From positions 1,192,501 to 1,256,500 of the forward strand of contig NZ_CP149571.1 in the NCBI RefSeq assembly GCF_037890695.1: DNA of 64,000 nt, in the 5' to 3' direction. Source of the DNA: Aeromonas jandaei (lineage in GTDB: Bacteria; Pseudomonadota; Gammaproteobacteria; Enterobacterales; Aeromonadaceae). A program made the translations under genes and the position numbers. The notes under the pieces were generated by a model. It did not search any database. It was not told where the DNA came from and saw nothing but the letters and a program-made list of their open reading frames with translations. Shown here piece by piece: positions 55,269 through 63,751 of this stretch; the first letter of the stretch is position 1, and each line of letters opens with the position of its first letter.

Positions 55269-56948
55269 ATGAAAATACACCGTTTCTGTTTGATCACCTT
55301 GGCCATGATGGCCGCAGGCTGCACTACCTACAAGCACCCAGAGCCAACTCAGGCCAAGGACGCGCTCAAGCAGGCGATGAATGAGCAGCAGAAGCAGCAA
55401 AATGCCCCCCTGACCACGCTGCCCAAGTCGGTGCAGAGCGAGCTGCTGCAACTGAACCGGCCGCAGATGCCGATTGCCATGCCGGAGAAGCGGTTGCGTA
55501 TTGCTGCCCATGATGTGGAGGCGGTGGAGTTTTTCGGTTCACTGTTCAAGGGCTCCCGCTATAGCGTGGCGGTGCATCCCGGGGTCTCCGGGCTGGTCTC
55601 GGTCGAACTGAAAGATGTCACCCTGCCCGAAGTGCTGGCGGTAGTTGGCGATATGTATGGCTTCGACGTGCAGCGCAAAGGGAGTGTTTTCCATATCTAT
55701 CCTGCAGGCCTTCGCACCGAGACCATCCCGGTCAACTATCTGATGCTCTCCCGGCGCGGCCTTTCCCGCACCTCGGTCAGTACTGGTGGGGTGACCGCCA
55801 ATGACAACAACAACGGTAGCAACAGCAATTTCGACAGCTCATCCAGCAACAGCACGACCAATAGCACGACAAATAACTCGAGCAACTCGAACAGCAGTGG
55901 CAATGGCACCCGGATCGAGACAGATAACACCAACGACTATTGGACCGATCTGCGTGATGCGTTGCAGACCCTGGTCGGCAGTGGTGACGGACGTGCGGTG
56001 ATTACCAGCCCGCAGGCGGGGCTGGTGACGGTGCGTGCCTATCCAAAAGAGCTCAAGGCGGTGCGCGAGTTCCTCAGCCAGTCGGAAGAGCATCTCAAGC
56101 GTCAGGTGGTGCTGGAGGCCCGTATCCTTGAAGTGACTCTTAGGGAGGGTTATGAGCAAGGTGTCGACTGGAGCGGTCTTTCCGCTAGCTGGGATGGCAA
56201 CAAAGGAATAACAGGGGGAGAGTCTCTAGCCAATACTCAGCTTCCCACAACCAGTAATGAAATCTTCACCGCTCTGGGTGGAGGGGCCGGGTTTAAGGTC
56301 TCTGACGGCAACTTTAATGTGGCGGTCAAGTTGCTGAAAACACAGGGCGATGTGAATACCCTCTCCAGCCCGCGTGTGACTGCCACCAACAACCAGAAGG
56401 CGGTGATCAAGGTGGGTACGGACGAGTACTTCGTCACCAACGCCTCGACCACCACCGTGACTTCGACTGGCACGGCTGAACCTATCGTGACCCCCAATGT
56501 GGAGCTGACCCCCTTTTTCTCGGGCATCGCGCTGGATGTGACGCCGCAGATCGATGAAGAGGGTCGGGTGTTGCTGCATATCCACCCCTCGGTTATCGAT
56601 ACTGAAGAGCAGAAGAAGATCATCAATGTAGGCACCGCCAAACCGCTGGAGCTGCCGCTCGCCAAGAGCTCGATCCGCGAATCCGATACCGTGGTGCAGG
56701 CCAACAACGGCGACATCATCGTGATAGGTGGCCTGATGAAGACCGACAAGTCGGAAAGCGTCAGCAAGGTGCCGTTGCTGGGCGATATCCCCTGGGTGGG
56801 CGAAGCATTTACCAATCGCCGCGAGAGCACCAAGAAGGTAGAGCTGGTGATTATGCTCAAACCGACCGTGGTGGAGAAAGATACCTGGCAAAACGAGTTG
56901 CAACGCTCCTCCGATTTGCTCGACAAGTGGTATCCCTCCAAGGGCTAA
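55269..56948 (+). CDS. mshL: MSHA secretin MshL (outer-membrane pore)
   Basis: A 559-residue lipoprotein secretin. The signal peptide ends in a lipobox AAGC (Cys about 17). N-terminal secretin/STN-like domains contain VHPGVSGLVSVELKDVTLPE, followed by a Ser/Asn-rich low-complexity linker (about 178-215) and the C-terminal secretin domain (about 270-545). That domain has LKTQGDVNTLSSPRVTATNN and RESDTVVQANNGDIIVIGGL, then KVPLLGDIPWVGEAF. It forms the outer-membrane ring for the pilus. ATG 55269 is chosen because it gives the lipoprotein signal; the frame is open 17 codons upstream. Confidence 0.93.
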   Translation: MKIHRFCLITLAMMAAGCTTYKHPEPTQAKDALKQAMNEQQKQQNAPLTTLPKSVQSELLQLNRPQMPIAMPEKRLRIAAHDVEAVEFFGSLFKGSRYSVAVHPGVSGLVSVELKDVTLPEVLAVVGDMYGFDVQRKGSVFHIYPAGLRTETIPVNYLMLSRRGLSRTSVSTGGVTANDNNNGSNSNFDSSSSNSTTNSTTNNSSNSNSSGNGTRIETDNTNDYWTDLRDALQTLVGSGDGRAVITSPQAGLVTVRAYPKELKAVREFLSQSEEHLKRQVVLEARILEVTLREGYEQGVDWSGLSASWDGNKGITGGESLANTQLPTTSNEIFTALGGGAGFKVSDGNFNVAVKLLKTQGDVNTLSSPRVTATNNQKAVIKVGTDEYFVTNASTTTVTSTGTAEPIVTPNVELTPFFSGIALDVTPQIDEEGRVLLHIHPSVIDTEEQKKIINVGTAKPLELPLAKSSIRESDTVVQANNGDIIVIGGLMKTDKSESVSKVPLLGDIPWVGEAFTNRRESTKKVELVIMLKPTVVEKDTWQNELQRSSDLLDKWYPSKG

Positions 56949-56951
56949 CTC

Positions 56952-57041
56952 ATGACTCAGCGAGCGGTCAGTCTTATTCCGGGTGGCCTGCGGCGATTTG
57001 TTCGCAGAGGCCTCTTGCCCGCGGTTGCAGGTAACGACTGA
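56952..57041 (+). CDS. 29-residue mini-ORF between mshL and mshM
   Basis: ATG 56952 has AAGGG 8 nt upstream. The peptide is basic (MTQRAVSLIPGGLRRFVRRG) and its TGA overlaps the mshM ATG by one base (TGATG). It could couple mshM translation to mshL. I know of no such named msh gene. Confidence 0.4.
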   Translation: MTQRAVSLIPGGLRRFVRRGLLPAVAGND

Positions 57042-57931
57042 TGTACCTGAACCATTTCGGCCTGCAGGAGGCGCCGTTCAGCCTTACCCCCAACACCAGT
57101 TTCTACTACGGCCTGCCGCCTCATGAAGAGGCGCTGCAGGTGCTCAACTGGGCGCTGGCTCAGGGGGAAGGGTTTATCAAGGTGACCGGCGAGGTGGGGA
57201 CCGGCAAGACCCTGCTCTGCCGCAAACTGCTGAGCGAGCTGGGCTCGGAAGAGTGCCCGGTACGCCTGGCCTGGCTGCCCAATCCCCACCTCAGTCCAGC
57301 CGAGCTGCGCACCGCGCTGGCACTGGAGCTGGGGTTGTCGGTGCGGGATCAGAGCGAGCTGGATCTCACCGATCGCATCCATCGCCATCTGATCAGCCTG
57401 CATCAGCAGGGGAGTCGGGTGGTGGTCCTGATCGACGAGGCACAGGCTCTGCCGGATGAGACGCTGGAGGCCATTCGGCTGTTTGGCAATCTGGAAACCG
57501 AGTCGAGCAAGCTGTTGCAGATAGTGCTGTTTGGTCAACCCGAACTGGATGTGCGGCTGGCCAAAACCAATCTGCGTCAGCTGCGCCAGCGCATTGGCTT
57601 CTCCTATCGCCTGCGGCCACTCAGTTTTGACGAGACTCGTGCCTATCTGGAGCACAGATTGCAGGTCTCCGGTTATCGCGGCGCGCCGCTGTTCGCCGGC
57701 CGCGCCTTGCGCCTGCTATGGCGCGCCTCGCGCGGCGTGCCAAGGCTTATCAACATTCTGGCGCACAAGTGCCTGATGCTGGCCTATGGTCAGGGTGCTC
57801 GTCAGGTTGATGGCCGGCTGGTAGGGCTCGCCATTCGCGACACCGACGATGCCAGCCGCTTTGCGCCGCGGCGCTGGTGGCCGCTGTTGCTATTGCTGGG
57901 ATGTGCCCTGGCTTATGGAGTCTGGTCATGA
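57041..57931 (+). CDS. mshM: MSHA biogenesis ATPase MshM (ExeA-like)
   Basis: A 296-residue AAA-type protein of the ExeA/GspA group: MYLNHFGLQEAPFSLTPNTS at the start, Walker A GEVGTGKTLL (about 49-58), Walker B VVVLIDEAQALPDE (about 127-140), and a C-terminal membrane helix (WWPLLLLLGCALAYGVW). In ExeAB-like systems such ATPases help insert the secretin through peptidoglycan. It ends in ATGA overlapping mshN. Confidence 0.9.
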   Translation: MYLNHFGLQEAPFSLTPNTSFYYGLPPHEEALQVLNWALAQGEGFIKVTGEVGTGKTLLCRKLLSELGSEECPVRLAWLPNPHLSPAELRTALALELGLSVRDQSELDLTDRIHRHLISLHQQGSRVVVLIDEAQALPDETLEAIRLFGNLETESSKLLQIVLFGQPELDVRLAKTNLRQLRQRIGFSYRLRPLSFDETRAYLEHRLQVSGYRGAPLFAGRALRLLWRASRGVPRLINILAHKCLMLAYGQGARQVDGRLVGLAIRDTDDASRFAPRRWWPLLLLLGCALAYGVWS

Positions 57932-59019
57932 GCGTGATCAACCAGATGCTGAAAGATCTGGAGCAGCGCCAGCAAGGCGCCGAAGGCGCGGCTGTCTACG
58001 TTGCTCCGGCGCGCCAGCAGGGTTGGTGGATGTTGCTGCTCACTCTGCTCTGCGGGCTGGCACTCGGGATCCTGGGATGGCGAACCTGGATCTACTGGCA
58101 GCAAACCCGTGCGGTTGCGCCGCAGGCCAATGTAGTCAGTGAGCAGGCCACTCCCGATGCGGTTGCCCGGGTTGCCGAGCCGGTCGCTTCAGCCGCATCG
58201 GCCGAAGTGGCCGCTACCCTGCCACTGCCCCGTCAGGCGGAACCTGCAGATGAAGAAGCGGAAGACGAGGCATCGCTGGCTCAGGGGGAAGGTGCTCCCT
58301 TTGACGCCTCCAGCGAGATTGACGAGCGGACGCCGACCGATGAGGAGCTGCAGCCCGAGCTGTATGCCGAGCTGGCTGCGGAGCAGCAGGCTGCCGCCGC
58401 ACCGCGCAAGCCGAGCGTGCTCAAGATTGAAACGGTCGAGCTGTCACCCAAAGAGCTGGCGGCGCTCTCGGAGCGCAAGGCGACTACCGCCATGGCCAAG
58501 GGCAATATGCGCGATACGCAGGACAACTACTACGACGTGCTTGCCCACGATCCCTATAACCAAGGGGCCCGTGAACAGCTGGCCGGCTTGCTCTACGGAG
58601 AAGGGCGGCTGACTGAGGCTCGCCAGCTGCTGGAGGAGGGGATCCGACTCGATCCGCAACAGGCCGATTTTCGCCTGCTACTGGCCCGTCTTGCCATTAG
58701 CGAGGGGTTGCAGCAGCAGGCGCTGGGCTGGTTGGCTGGTTATCAGCCTGATCTCGCCAGCAATCTGGACTATTACGCGACTTGGGCCGGACTGGCGCAG
58801 GAGCTGGGACAGAATGTCGAGGCGGCCAATCTCTATGTGAAGCTGCTGCGTCAGCAGCCCGATCAGGGGCGCTGGTGGCTTGGGCTTGGTGTGGCCGAGG
58901 ATGGTCAGGGCCACAGCCAGCGAGCCCTTGATGCCTATCGCAATGCCCAGCTGCACGGCAACCTGGGCGAAGCATCCACCAACTGGCTGGAACAACGGAT
59001 TGCCCAGCTTGCTCCCTGA
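57928..59019 (+). CDS. mshN: MSHA biogenesis protein MshN (TPR protein)
   Basis: A 363-residue protein beginning MSVINQMLKDLEQRQQG, with one helix at about 35-55, an acidic Pro/Ala/Glu-rich linker and a C-terminal tetratricopeptide-repeat part (LLYGEGRLTEARQLLEEGIR, LLARLAISEGLQQQALGWL and similar, about 190-350). It is probably a periplasmic scaffold partner of MshM, like ExeB/GspB-type proteins. Its start overlaps the mshM stop by 4 nt. Confidence 0.87.
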   Translation: MSVINQMLKDLEQRQQGAEGAAVYVAPARQQGWWMLLLTLLCGLALGILGWRTWIYWQQTRAVAPQANVVSEQATPDAVARVAEPVASAASAEVAATLPLPRQAEPADEEAEDEASLAQGEGAPFDASSEIDERTPTDEELQPELYAELAAEQQAAAAPRKPSVLKIETVELSPKELAALSERKATTAMAKGNMRDTQDNYYDVLAHDPYNQGAREQLAGLLYGEGRLTEARQLLEEGIRLDPQQADFRLLLARLAISEGLQQQALGWLAGYQPDLASNLDYYATWAGLAQELGQNVEAANLYVKLLRQQPDQGRWWLGLGVAEDGQGHSQRALDAYRNAQLHGNLGEASTNWLEQRIAQLAP

Positions 59020-59075
59020 CGATTACCGGATCAGATGGAGCAAGGGGGAAGAGAACAACAGGAATCGGAGTAGCA

Positions 59076-60785
59076 ATGGCACAACCCAGACTGAAAATGC
59101 GCCTCGGCGACCTGCTGGTACAAGAGCAGATCATCTCCGATGATCAGCTGCAGCTCGCGCTGCAGCAGCAGCGTCAGACCGGCCGCAAGCTGGGCACTAC
59201 CCTCATCGACCTCGGCTTTATCAGCGAGGTGCAGTTGCTGCAGTTCCTCGCCCGTCAGCTGGATGTGCCCTTCTTCGATCTCAACAACCTCACCATAGAT
59301 GCTGCCGCGGTGCCGCTGTTGCCCGAGGTGCAGGCGCGCCGTTACCGGGCGCTGGCGGTCAATCTCACCGACGATCGGGTGACGGTGGCCATGTCGGATC
59401 CGGCCGATCTGAGTGCACTGGATGCCATTGCCGCTCTGCTCAGCCCGCGCATCATGGTGCTGGCGGTTGCCCGAGAAGGGCAGCTGCTGGAGTATTTCGA
59501 CCGGCTCTACCGCCGTACCCGCGAAATCGAGAGCTTCGCCGAACAGCTGCAGGAGGAGTATCAGGACTCCGGCTTCGAGCTGGGCTCCAGCAATCTGGGA
59601 GCTAATGATGAGGGGGAGGCGACGGTGGCCAAGCTGCTGCGCTCCCTGTTTGAAGACGCGGTGCAGGTTGGCGCCTCGGATATCCATATCGAGCCGGACG
59701 AGAAGGTGCTGCGCATTCGCCAGCGGATCGACGGCATCCTCCACGAGAATATCCTCAACGAGGTGCGTATCGCCCAGGCGCTGGTGCTGCGTCTCAAGCT
59801 AGTGGCGGGGCTCGATATTTCCGAGAAGCGCTTACCGCAGGATGGCCGTTTCAACATGAAAGTGCGCGGCCGTGATGTGGATGTGCGGATGTCCACCATG
59901 CCGGTACAGTATGGCGAGTCGGTGGTGATGCGTCTGCTGGATCAATCCTCCGGCATCCTCTCGCTGACTGAAACCGGGATGCCGCCCGATATCCTGACCC
60001 GTTTCCGCCGTCAGCTCAAACGGCCACACGGCATGATCCTGGTAACGGGCCCGACCGGTAGCGGCAAGACTACTACCCTCTATGGCGCGCTCTCAGAGCT
60101 GAATCAGGCGAGCCAGAAGATCATCACGGTTGAAGACCCGGTGGAGTACCGTTTGCCTCGCATCAGCCAGGTGCAGGTCAACCCCAAGATTGGCCTCACC
60201 TTCTCCCACGTGCTGCGTTCTACCTTGCGTCAGGACCCGGACATCCTGCTGGTGGGCGAGATGCGCGACAACGAGACGGTGGAGATCGGCCTGCGCGGCG
60301 CCATCACCGGTCATCTGGTGTTGACTACCCTGCACACCAACGATGCGGTGACCAGTGCCCTGCGCCTGATCGATATGGGGGCTCCGGGCTATCTGGTGGC
60401 CAGTGCCCTGCGGGCGGTTGTTGCCCAGCGACTGGTGAGACGGATCTGCGAACACTGCGTTGAGGAGAAGGTGCCGGACGAAGGACAGACGACCTGGCTT
60501 ACCGTGCTCTCGGGAGAGGCCCCCGGTCAGCATACCTATCACAAGGGGCGGGGTTGCCAGAGCTGCAACTTCACCGGTTATTCGGGCAGGATCGGGGTGT
60601 ACGAGTTGCTGGAGCTGGATCAACCGATGATGGATGCACTGCGCCGCAATGACGCTGAGGGTTTTGCCAAGGCGGCCCGTCAGCATGAGCACTATCGGCC
60701 GCTGGCCCTCACTGCCCTCGATTATGCCCGCGAGGGGATCACCTCGGTGGATGAGGTGCTCCGGCTGGCCGAGGATTTGGGGTAA
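59076..60785 (+). CDS. mshE: MSHA pilus assembly ATPase MshE
   Basis: A 569-residue PilB/GspE-type extension ATPase. The N-terminal MshEN domain (MRLGDLLVQEQIISDDQLQL and the homologous second copy, about 1-145) is a known c-di-GMP-binding fold: MshEN motifs bind c-di-GMP in Vibrio MshE. The motor domain has Walker A GPTGSGKTTTLYG (about 326-338), Asp box, Walker B ILLVGEMRDNET (about 389-400) and the zinc CxxC pairs CEHC (about 458) and CQSC (about 494). Pilus assembly may therefore respond directly to c-di-GMP. Confidence 0.94.
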   Translation: MAQPRLKMRLGDLLVQEQIISDDQLQLALQQQRQTGRKLGTTLIDLGFISEVQLLQFLARQLDVPFFDLNNLTIDAAAVPLLPEVQARRYRALAVNLTDDRVTVAMSDPADLSALDAIAALLSPRIMVLAVAREGQLLEYFDRLYRRTREIESFAEQLQEEYQDSGFELGSSNLGANDEGEATVAKLLRSLFEDAVQVGASDIHIEPDEKVLRIRQRIDGILHENILNEVRIAQALVLRLKLVAGLDISEKRLPQDGRFNMKVRGRDVDVRMSTMPVQYGESVVMRLLDQSSGILSLTETGMPPDILTRFRRQLKRPHGMILVTGPTGSGKTTTLYGALSELNQASQKIITVEDPVEYRLPRISQVQVNPKIGLTFSHVLRSTLRQDPDILLVGEMRDNETVEIGLRGAITGHLVLTTLHTNDAVTSALRLIDMGAPGYLVASALRAVVAQRLVRRICEHCVEEKVPDEGQTTWLTVLSGEAPGQHTYHKGRGCQSCNFTGYSGRIGVYELLELDQPMMDALRRNDAEGFAKAARQHEHYRPLALTALDYAREGITSVDEVLRLAEDLG

Positions 60786-60788
60786 GCG

Positions 60789-62009
60789 ATGGCTAACTTT
60801 GCCTACAAGGGGCGCGACAGTCAGGGCAACGCTACCAGTGGTGTGGTTGAGGCGGCCAACGAAATGGCGGCGGCCGAGCAATTGATGCGCCGTGGCGTGA
60901 TGCCTACCGAGCTCAAACCGGGCAATGCCAAGGGGGCTGAGCTTAACTGGTCGCTGCTGCTGGAAGGTGGCGTCAAACTCGACGAGCTGGTGATCTTCTG
61001 TCGCCAGATGTATGCCCTGACCCGAGCCGGGATCCCGATCCTGCGCGCCATCGCCGGGCTGGAGGAGAGCACCCACAGCAAGCCACTCAAACGTGCGCTC
61101 CATGCGCTGGGAGAGGATCTTGGCAACGGCCGACCCTTGTCGAGCTCGATGCAGGCTCACCCCAGAGTGTTCAGCAGTCTCTTCATCGCCATTATCCACG
61201 TAGGGGAGAACACCGGTCAGCTGGAAGAGGCCTTCCTGCAGCTTGCCACCTATTTCGAGCTGGAGCTGGAGACCCGCAAGCGGATCAAGACGGCGATGCG
61301 TTATCCCAGCTTCGTGCTGATCGCCATCGGCATCGCCATGGTGATCCTCAATATCATGGTGATACCGGTCTTTGCCGGCATGTTTGCCAAATTCGGGGTG
61401 GAGCTGCCGCTGGCGACCCGGATCCTGCTCGCGACTTCTCACTTCTTTGTGCACTACTGGTGGCTGATGCTCGCCACCCTGATTGCTATTGTTGTCAGCT
61501 GGCGGCGCTGGGTAGCGACCCCCAAGGGCAAGCTGACCTGGCATCGCTGGCAACTCAGGTTGCCTATCGTCGGAACCATCATAGAGCGTTCACTGCTGGC
61601 CCGTTTTGCCCGCAGTTTTTCCATGATGCTTAAAGCCGGGGTGCCGCTCAATACGGCACTGATGCTGGTTGCCGATGCGGTGGATAACGCTTGGATGGCT
61701 GGCCGGATCCGTGATATGCGGGCCGGGATCGAGCGGGGCGAGAGCCTGCTACGCACCGCCAGCAGCAGTGGTCTATTTACCCCGTTGGTAATGCAGATGA
61801 TTGCGGTGGGTGAAGAGACCGGTCAGGTCGATGACCTGCTCCATGAAGCTGCCGAATATTACGAGCGAGAGGTCGACTATGACCTCAAGAGCCTCACAGC
61901 GCGGATCGAGCCGATTCTGATCGGGATTGTGGCTGTCATGGTTTTGATTCTGGCGCTGGGTATCTTCACGCCGATGTGGGACATGATGAGAGCCGTAAGA
62001 GGCAAGTAA
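60789..62009 (+). CDS. mshG: MSHA platform protein MshG (PilC/GspF-like)
   Basis: A 406-residue inner-membrane protein with two T2SSF domains (about 70-190 and 275-395) and three helices: RQMYALTRAGIPILRAI and the homologous RSFSMMLKAGVPLNTALML mark the two halves. It is the platform on which MshE acts. It starts 3 nt after mshE with a typical MANFAYKGRDSQGN N-terminus. Confidence 0.94.
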   Translation: MANFAYKGRDSQGNATSGVVEAANEMAAAEQLMRRGVMPTELKPGNAKGAELNWSLLLEGGVKLDELVIFCRQMYALTRAGIPILRAIAGLEESTHSKPLKRALHALGEDLGNGRPLSSSMQAHPRVFSSLFIAIIHVGENTGQLEEAFLQLATYFELELETRKRIKTAMRYPSFVLIAIGIAMVILNIMVIPVFAGMFAKFGVELPLATRILLATSHFFVHYWWLMLATLIAIVVSWRRWVATPKGKLTWHRWQLRLPIVGTIIERSLLARFARSFSMMLKAGVPLNTALMLVADAVDNAWMAGRIRDMRAGIERGESLLRTASSSGLFTPLVMQMIAVGEETGQVDDLLHEAAEYYEREVDYDLKSLTARIEPILIGIVAVMVLILALGIFTPMWDMMRAVRGK

Positions 62010-62043
62010 TTTGCTGGCGTAGCCGCGGGGAGTCGAGGGCTGG

Positions 62044-62505
62044 ATGAGCAGACAGGCAGTGCAGGATGACCGCTGGCTCGGCGGCTATCGGCGGATTGCA
62101 GTGGTGATCCTGCTGATGATTATTGTGGCTACGCTGGCGCGCACTTATCAGCACAACCGGGAGGAGGCACAGCAACTCACTCTCACCCTGCTGGGTGTGC
62201 AATTTGCCGAACGGGCACAACGTTTGCACGGCCTCTGGCTCGATGAGCGGCGGCCCCGGACGCTCTATGTGGGTGAGCAGGGCTGGTATTTCGATGAGCG
62301 AGGCTGGCCGCTTGGTCTGTCGCCACTGCAATCCCCCTCCGCTGATTGTCGGCAGCTGTGGCTGGCGTTGGTGGGAGAGCAGCAGGAGGGGCTGCCTCCT
62401 CTGCAGTTTTTGGCCCGCGCTGATGGCAGCGGTTGCGACATCGGGTGGGATGGTTATTGGCTTTTTTATCAATTTTCTGACGGGCGTGTGATTAAATCAC
62501 CTTGA
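62044..62505 (+). CDS. mshF: MSHA biogenesis protein MshF
   Basis: A 153-residue protein with an N-terminal helix (IAVVILLMIIVATLARTYQH at about 18-37) and a small extracytoplasmic domain rich in Trp/Tyr (LYVGEQGWYFDERGWPLG). It is assigned by position between mshG and mshB and by general layout; its biochemical role is unknown even in Vibrio. A hairpin at 62548-62565 separates it from the pilin genes. Confidence 0.75.
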   Translation: MSRQAVQDDRWLGGYRRIAVVILLMIIVATLARTYQHNREEAQQLTLTLLGVQFAERAQRLHGLWLDERRPRTLYVGEQGWYFDERGWPLGLSPLQSPSADCRQLWLALVGEQQEGLPPLQFLARADGSGCDIGWDGYWLFYQFSDGRVIKSP

Positions 62506-62547
62506 ACAAGGGCGATGACAGGGCCTAACGGCATGATTTTTTTGAGT

Positions 62548-62565
62548 CTGCATGAAATAATGCAG
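62548..62565 (+). promoter_or_regulatory. hairpin between mshF and mshB
   Basis: CTGCAT / ATGCAG with a 6-nt loop, in an AT-rich gap just before the mshB ribosome-binding site GGGGAGGGGG. It may be an mRNA processing site or part of the pilin promoter region. Confidence 0.35.
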
Positions 62566-62584
62566 GCTCTATCGGGGAGGGGGC

Positions 62585-63256
62585 ATGACAATGAAATCAA
62601 CGGCACTGAGAGTGCCAATGAGAGGGATGATGAAACGGACGGCAGGTTTCTCTCTGATTGAGCTGGTGATCGTCATCGTGATCCTGGGGATCCTGGCGGT
62701 AACGGCGTTGCCCCGTTTTCTTGATGTGACTGACGAGGCGAAGAAGGCCAGTGTCGAGGGGGTCTCCGGCGGTTTTGCTACCGGGGTATCTCTGGTGCGG
62801 GCCCAGTGGGAAGCCGAGGGGCGAGCCAAACAGGATAGCCTCAACACAGTGCTTTATGACGGTTCCCGTTTCTATCTGACAACACCGACCGATACCCAGA
62901 TCAGCAATGGCGAGTTATCGCCAGGTTATCCGATGGATACCGCGGCTGGCGGCACTCCCGATGTGGATCCTGCCAATCTGACTGCGGAGCGGTGTCTGAA
63001 AATTTGGGAGGGGTTGCTGCAAAACCCGCCCAAGGCTACGGCCAGCTTCAGTGAAGTGCGCGGTAGTGGTAATGACCTGAAATACTATGCCACCGTGAGC
63101 AGTAATGGACTGGATTCGGTCTGCCGCTACTATCTGGTCAATAGTTTAAGTAAGGGCAGCGATGGCAAGTATCAGGATCCGCAAGGCAGTACTGATGCAT
63201 TTATGAGTTTCAGTTACCGTCCGGCCTCCGGTCAGGTGACCACCAACATTAATTGA
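62585..63256 (+). CDS. mshB: MSHA minor pilin MshB
   Basis: A 223-residue prepilin. The cleavage site and hydrophobic core KRTAG-FSLIELVIVIVILGI are present, with the conserved Glu5 of the mature protein. The start is interesting: ATG 62585 has a very strong SD (GGAGGGGG) and would give a 20-residue leader. The classical short leader (MKRTAG from 62630) has little SD. I choose 62585. The mature part ends with a soluble domain containing two cysteines (RCLKIWEGLL ... SVCRYYLV). Confidence 0.88.
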   Translation: MTMKSTALRVPMRGMMKRTAGFSLIELVIVIVILGILAVTALPRFLDVTDEAKKASVEGVSGGFATGVSLVRAQWEAEGRAKQDSLNTVLYDGSRFYLTTPTDTQISNGELSPGYPMDTAAGGTPDVDPANLTAERCLKIWEGLLQNPPKATASFSEVRGSGNDLKYYATVSSNGLDSVCRYYLVNSLSKGSDGKYQDPQGSTDAFMSFSYRPASGQVTTNIN

Positions 63257-63270
63257 CAGAGGAAAGTGCA

Positions 63271-63705
63271 ATGAAAAAACAGGCGGGTTTTACCCTGATC
63301 GAACTGGTTATCGTGATCATTATTCTGGGTATTCTGGCAGTGACTGCCGCACCCAAGTTCCTGAATCTGCAGGATGATGCTCGTAAGGCTGCTGCTGATG
63401 GTGTTAAAGCGTCACTGCAGAGTGCTTCACAAATGGTTTATAGCAAAGCAGCTATTCAAGGAATTGAGTCAACTTCAGGGGCTGTCTCAATTGCAGGTAC
63501 CACTGTTAACACTATTTATGGTTATCCAACCACTACTGATGTTGACAAGACTGTTACTCTGGACGGTTGGGCAGTTGTGTCAGGTACTCCTGGTACTTTC
63601 AAGCCTAATGATCAAGCCAATGGCAAGTGCTCGGTCACTTACACTCAACCTGGTGCTGCTGGAAGTGCACCAAGCATTGCCGTAGCCACTGATTGCGGTA
63701 AATAA
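63271..63705 (+). CDS. mshA: MSHA major pilin MshA
   Basis: A 144-residue prepilin with the short leader MKKQAG, then FTLIELVIVIIILGILAVTA and APKFLNLQDDARKAAADGVK, the classic MshA N-terminus. The C-terminal half is variable, with two cysteines (KCSVTYTQ ... ATDCGK) for the disulfide loop. AGAGGAAAG precedes the ATG. Codon use after about residue 45 shifts to AT-ending codons (GTT, ACT, GGT, GCA), unlike the flanking genes. It is followed by a terminator that would leave most transcripts ending after the major pilin. Confidence 0.92.
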   Translation: MKKQAGFTLIELVIVIIILGILAVTAAPKFLNLQDDARKAAADGVKASLQSASQMVYSKAAIQGIESTSGAVSIAGTTVNTIYGYPTTTDVDKTVTLDGWAVVSGTPGTFKPNDQANGKCSVTYTQPGAAGSAPSIAVATDCGK

Positions 63706-63714
63706 AACATTTTG

Positions 63715-63739
63715 GGGAGGGGAAACCCTCCCATTTTTA
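63715..63739 (+). terminator. intrinsic (partial) terminator after mshA
   Basis: Perfect GGGAGGG / CCCTCCC stem with GAAA loop, then ATTTTTAG. It is placed to give much more mshA than mshC mRNA. Confidence 0.85.
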
Positions 63740-63751
63740 GTCGGAGTATCA

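Noticed and set aside
60093..61553. 486-codon minus-strand ORF opposite mshE/mshG
   Set aside because: Shadow of two conserved genes; no SD or recognisable domain.
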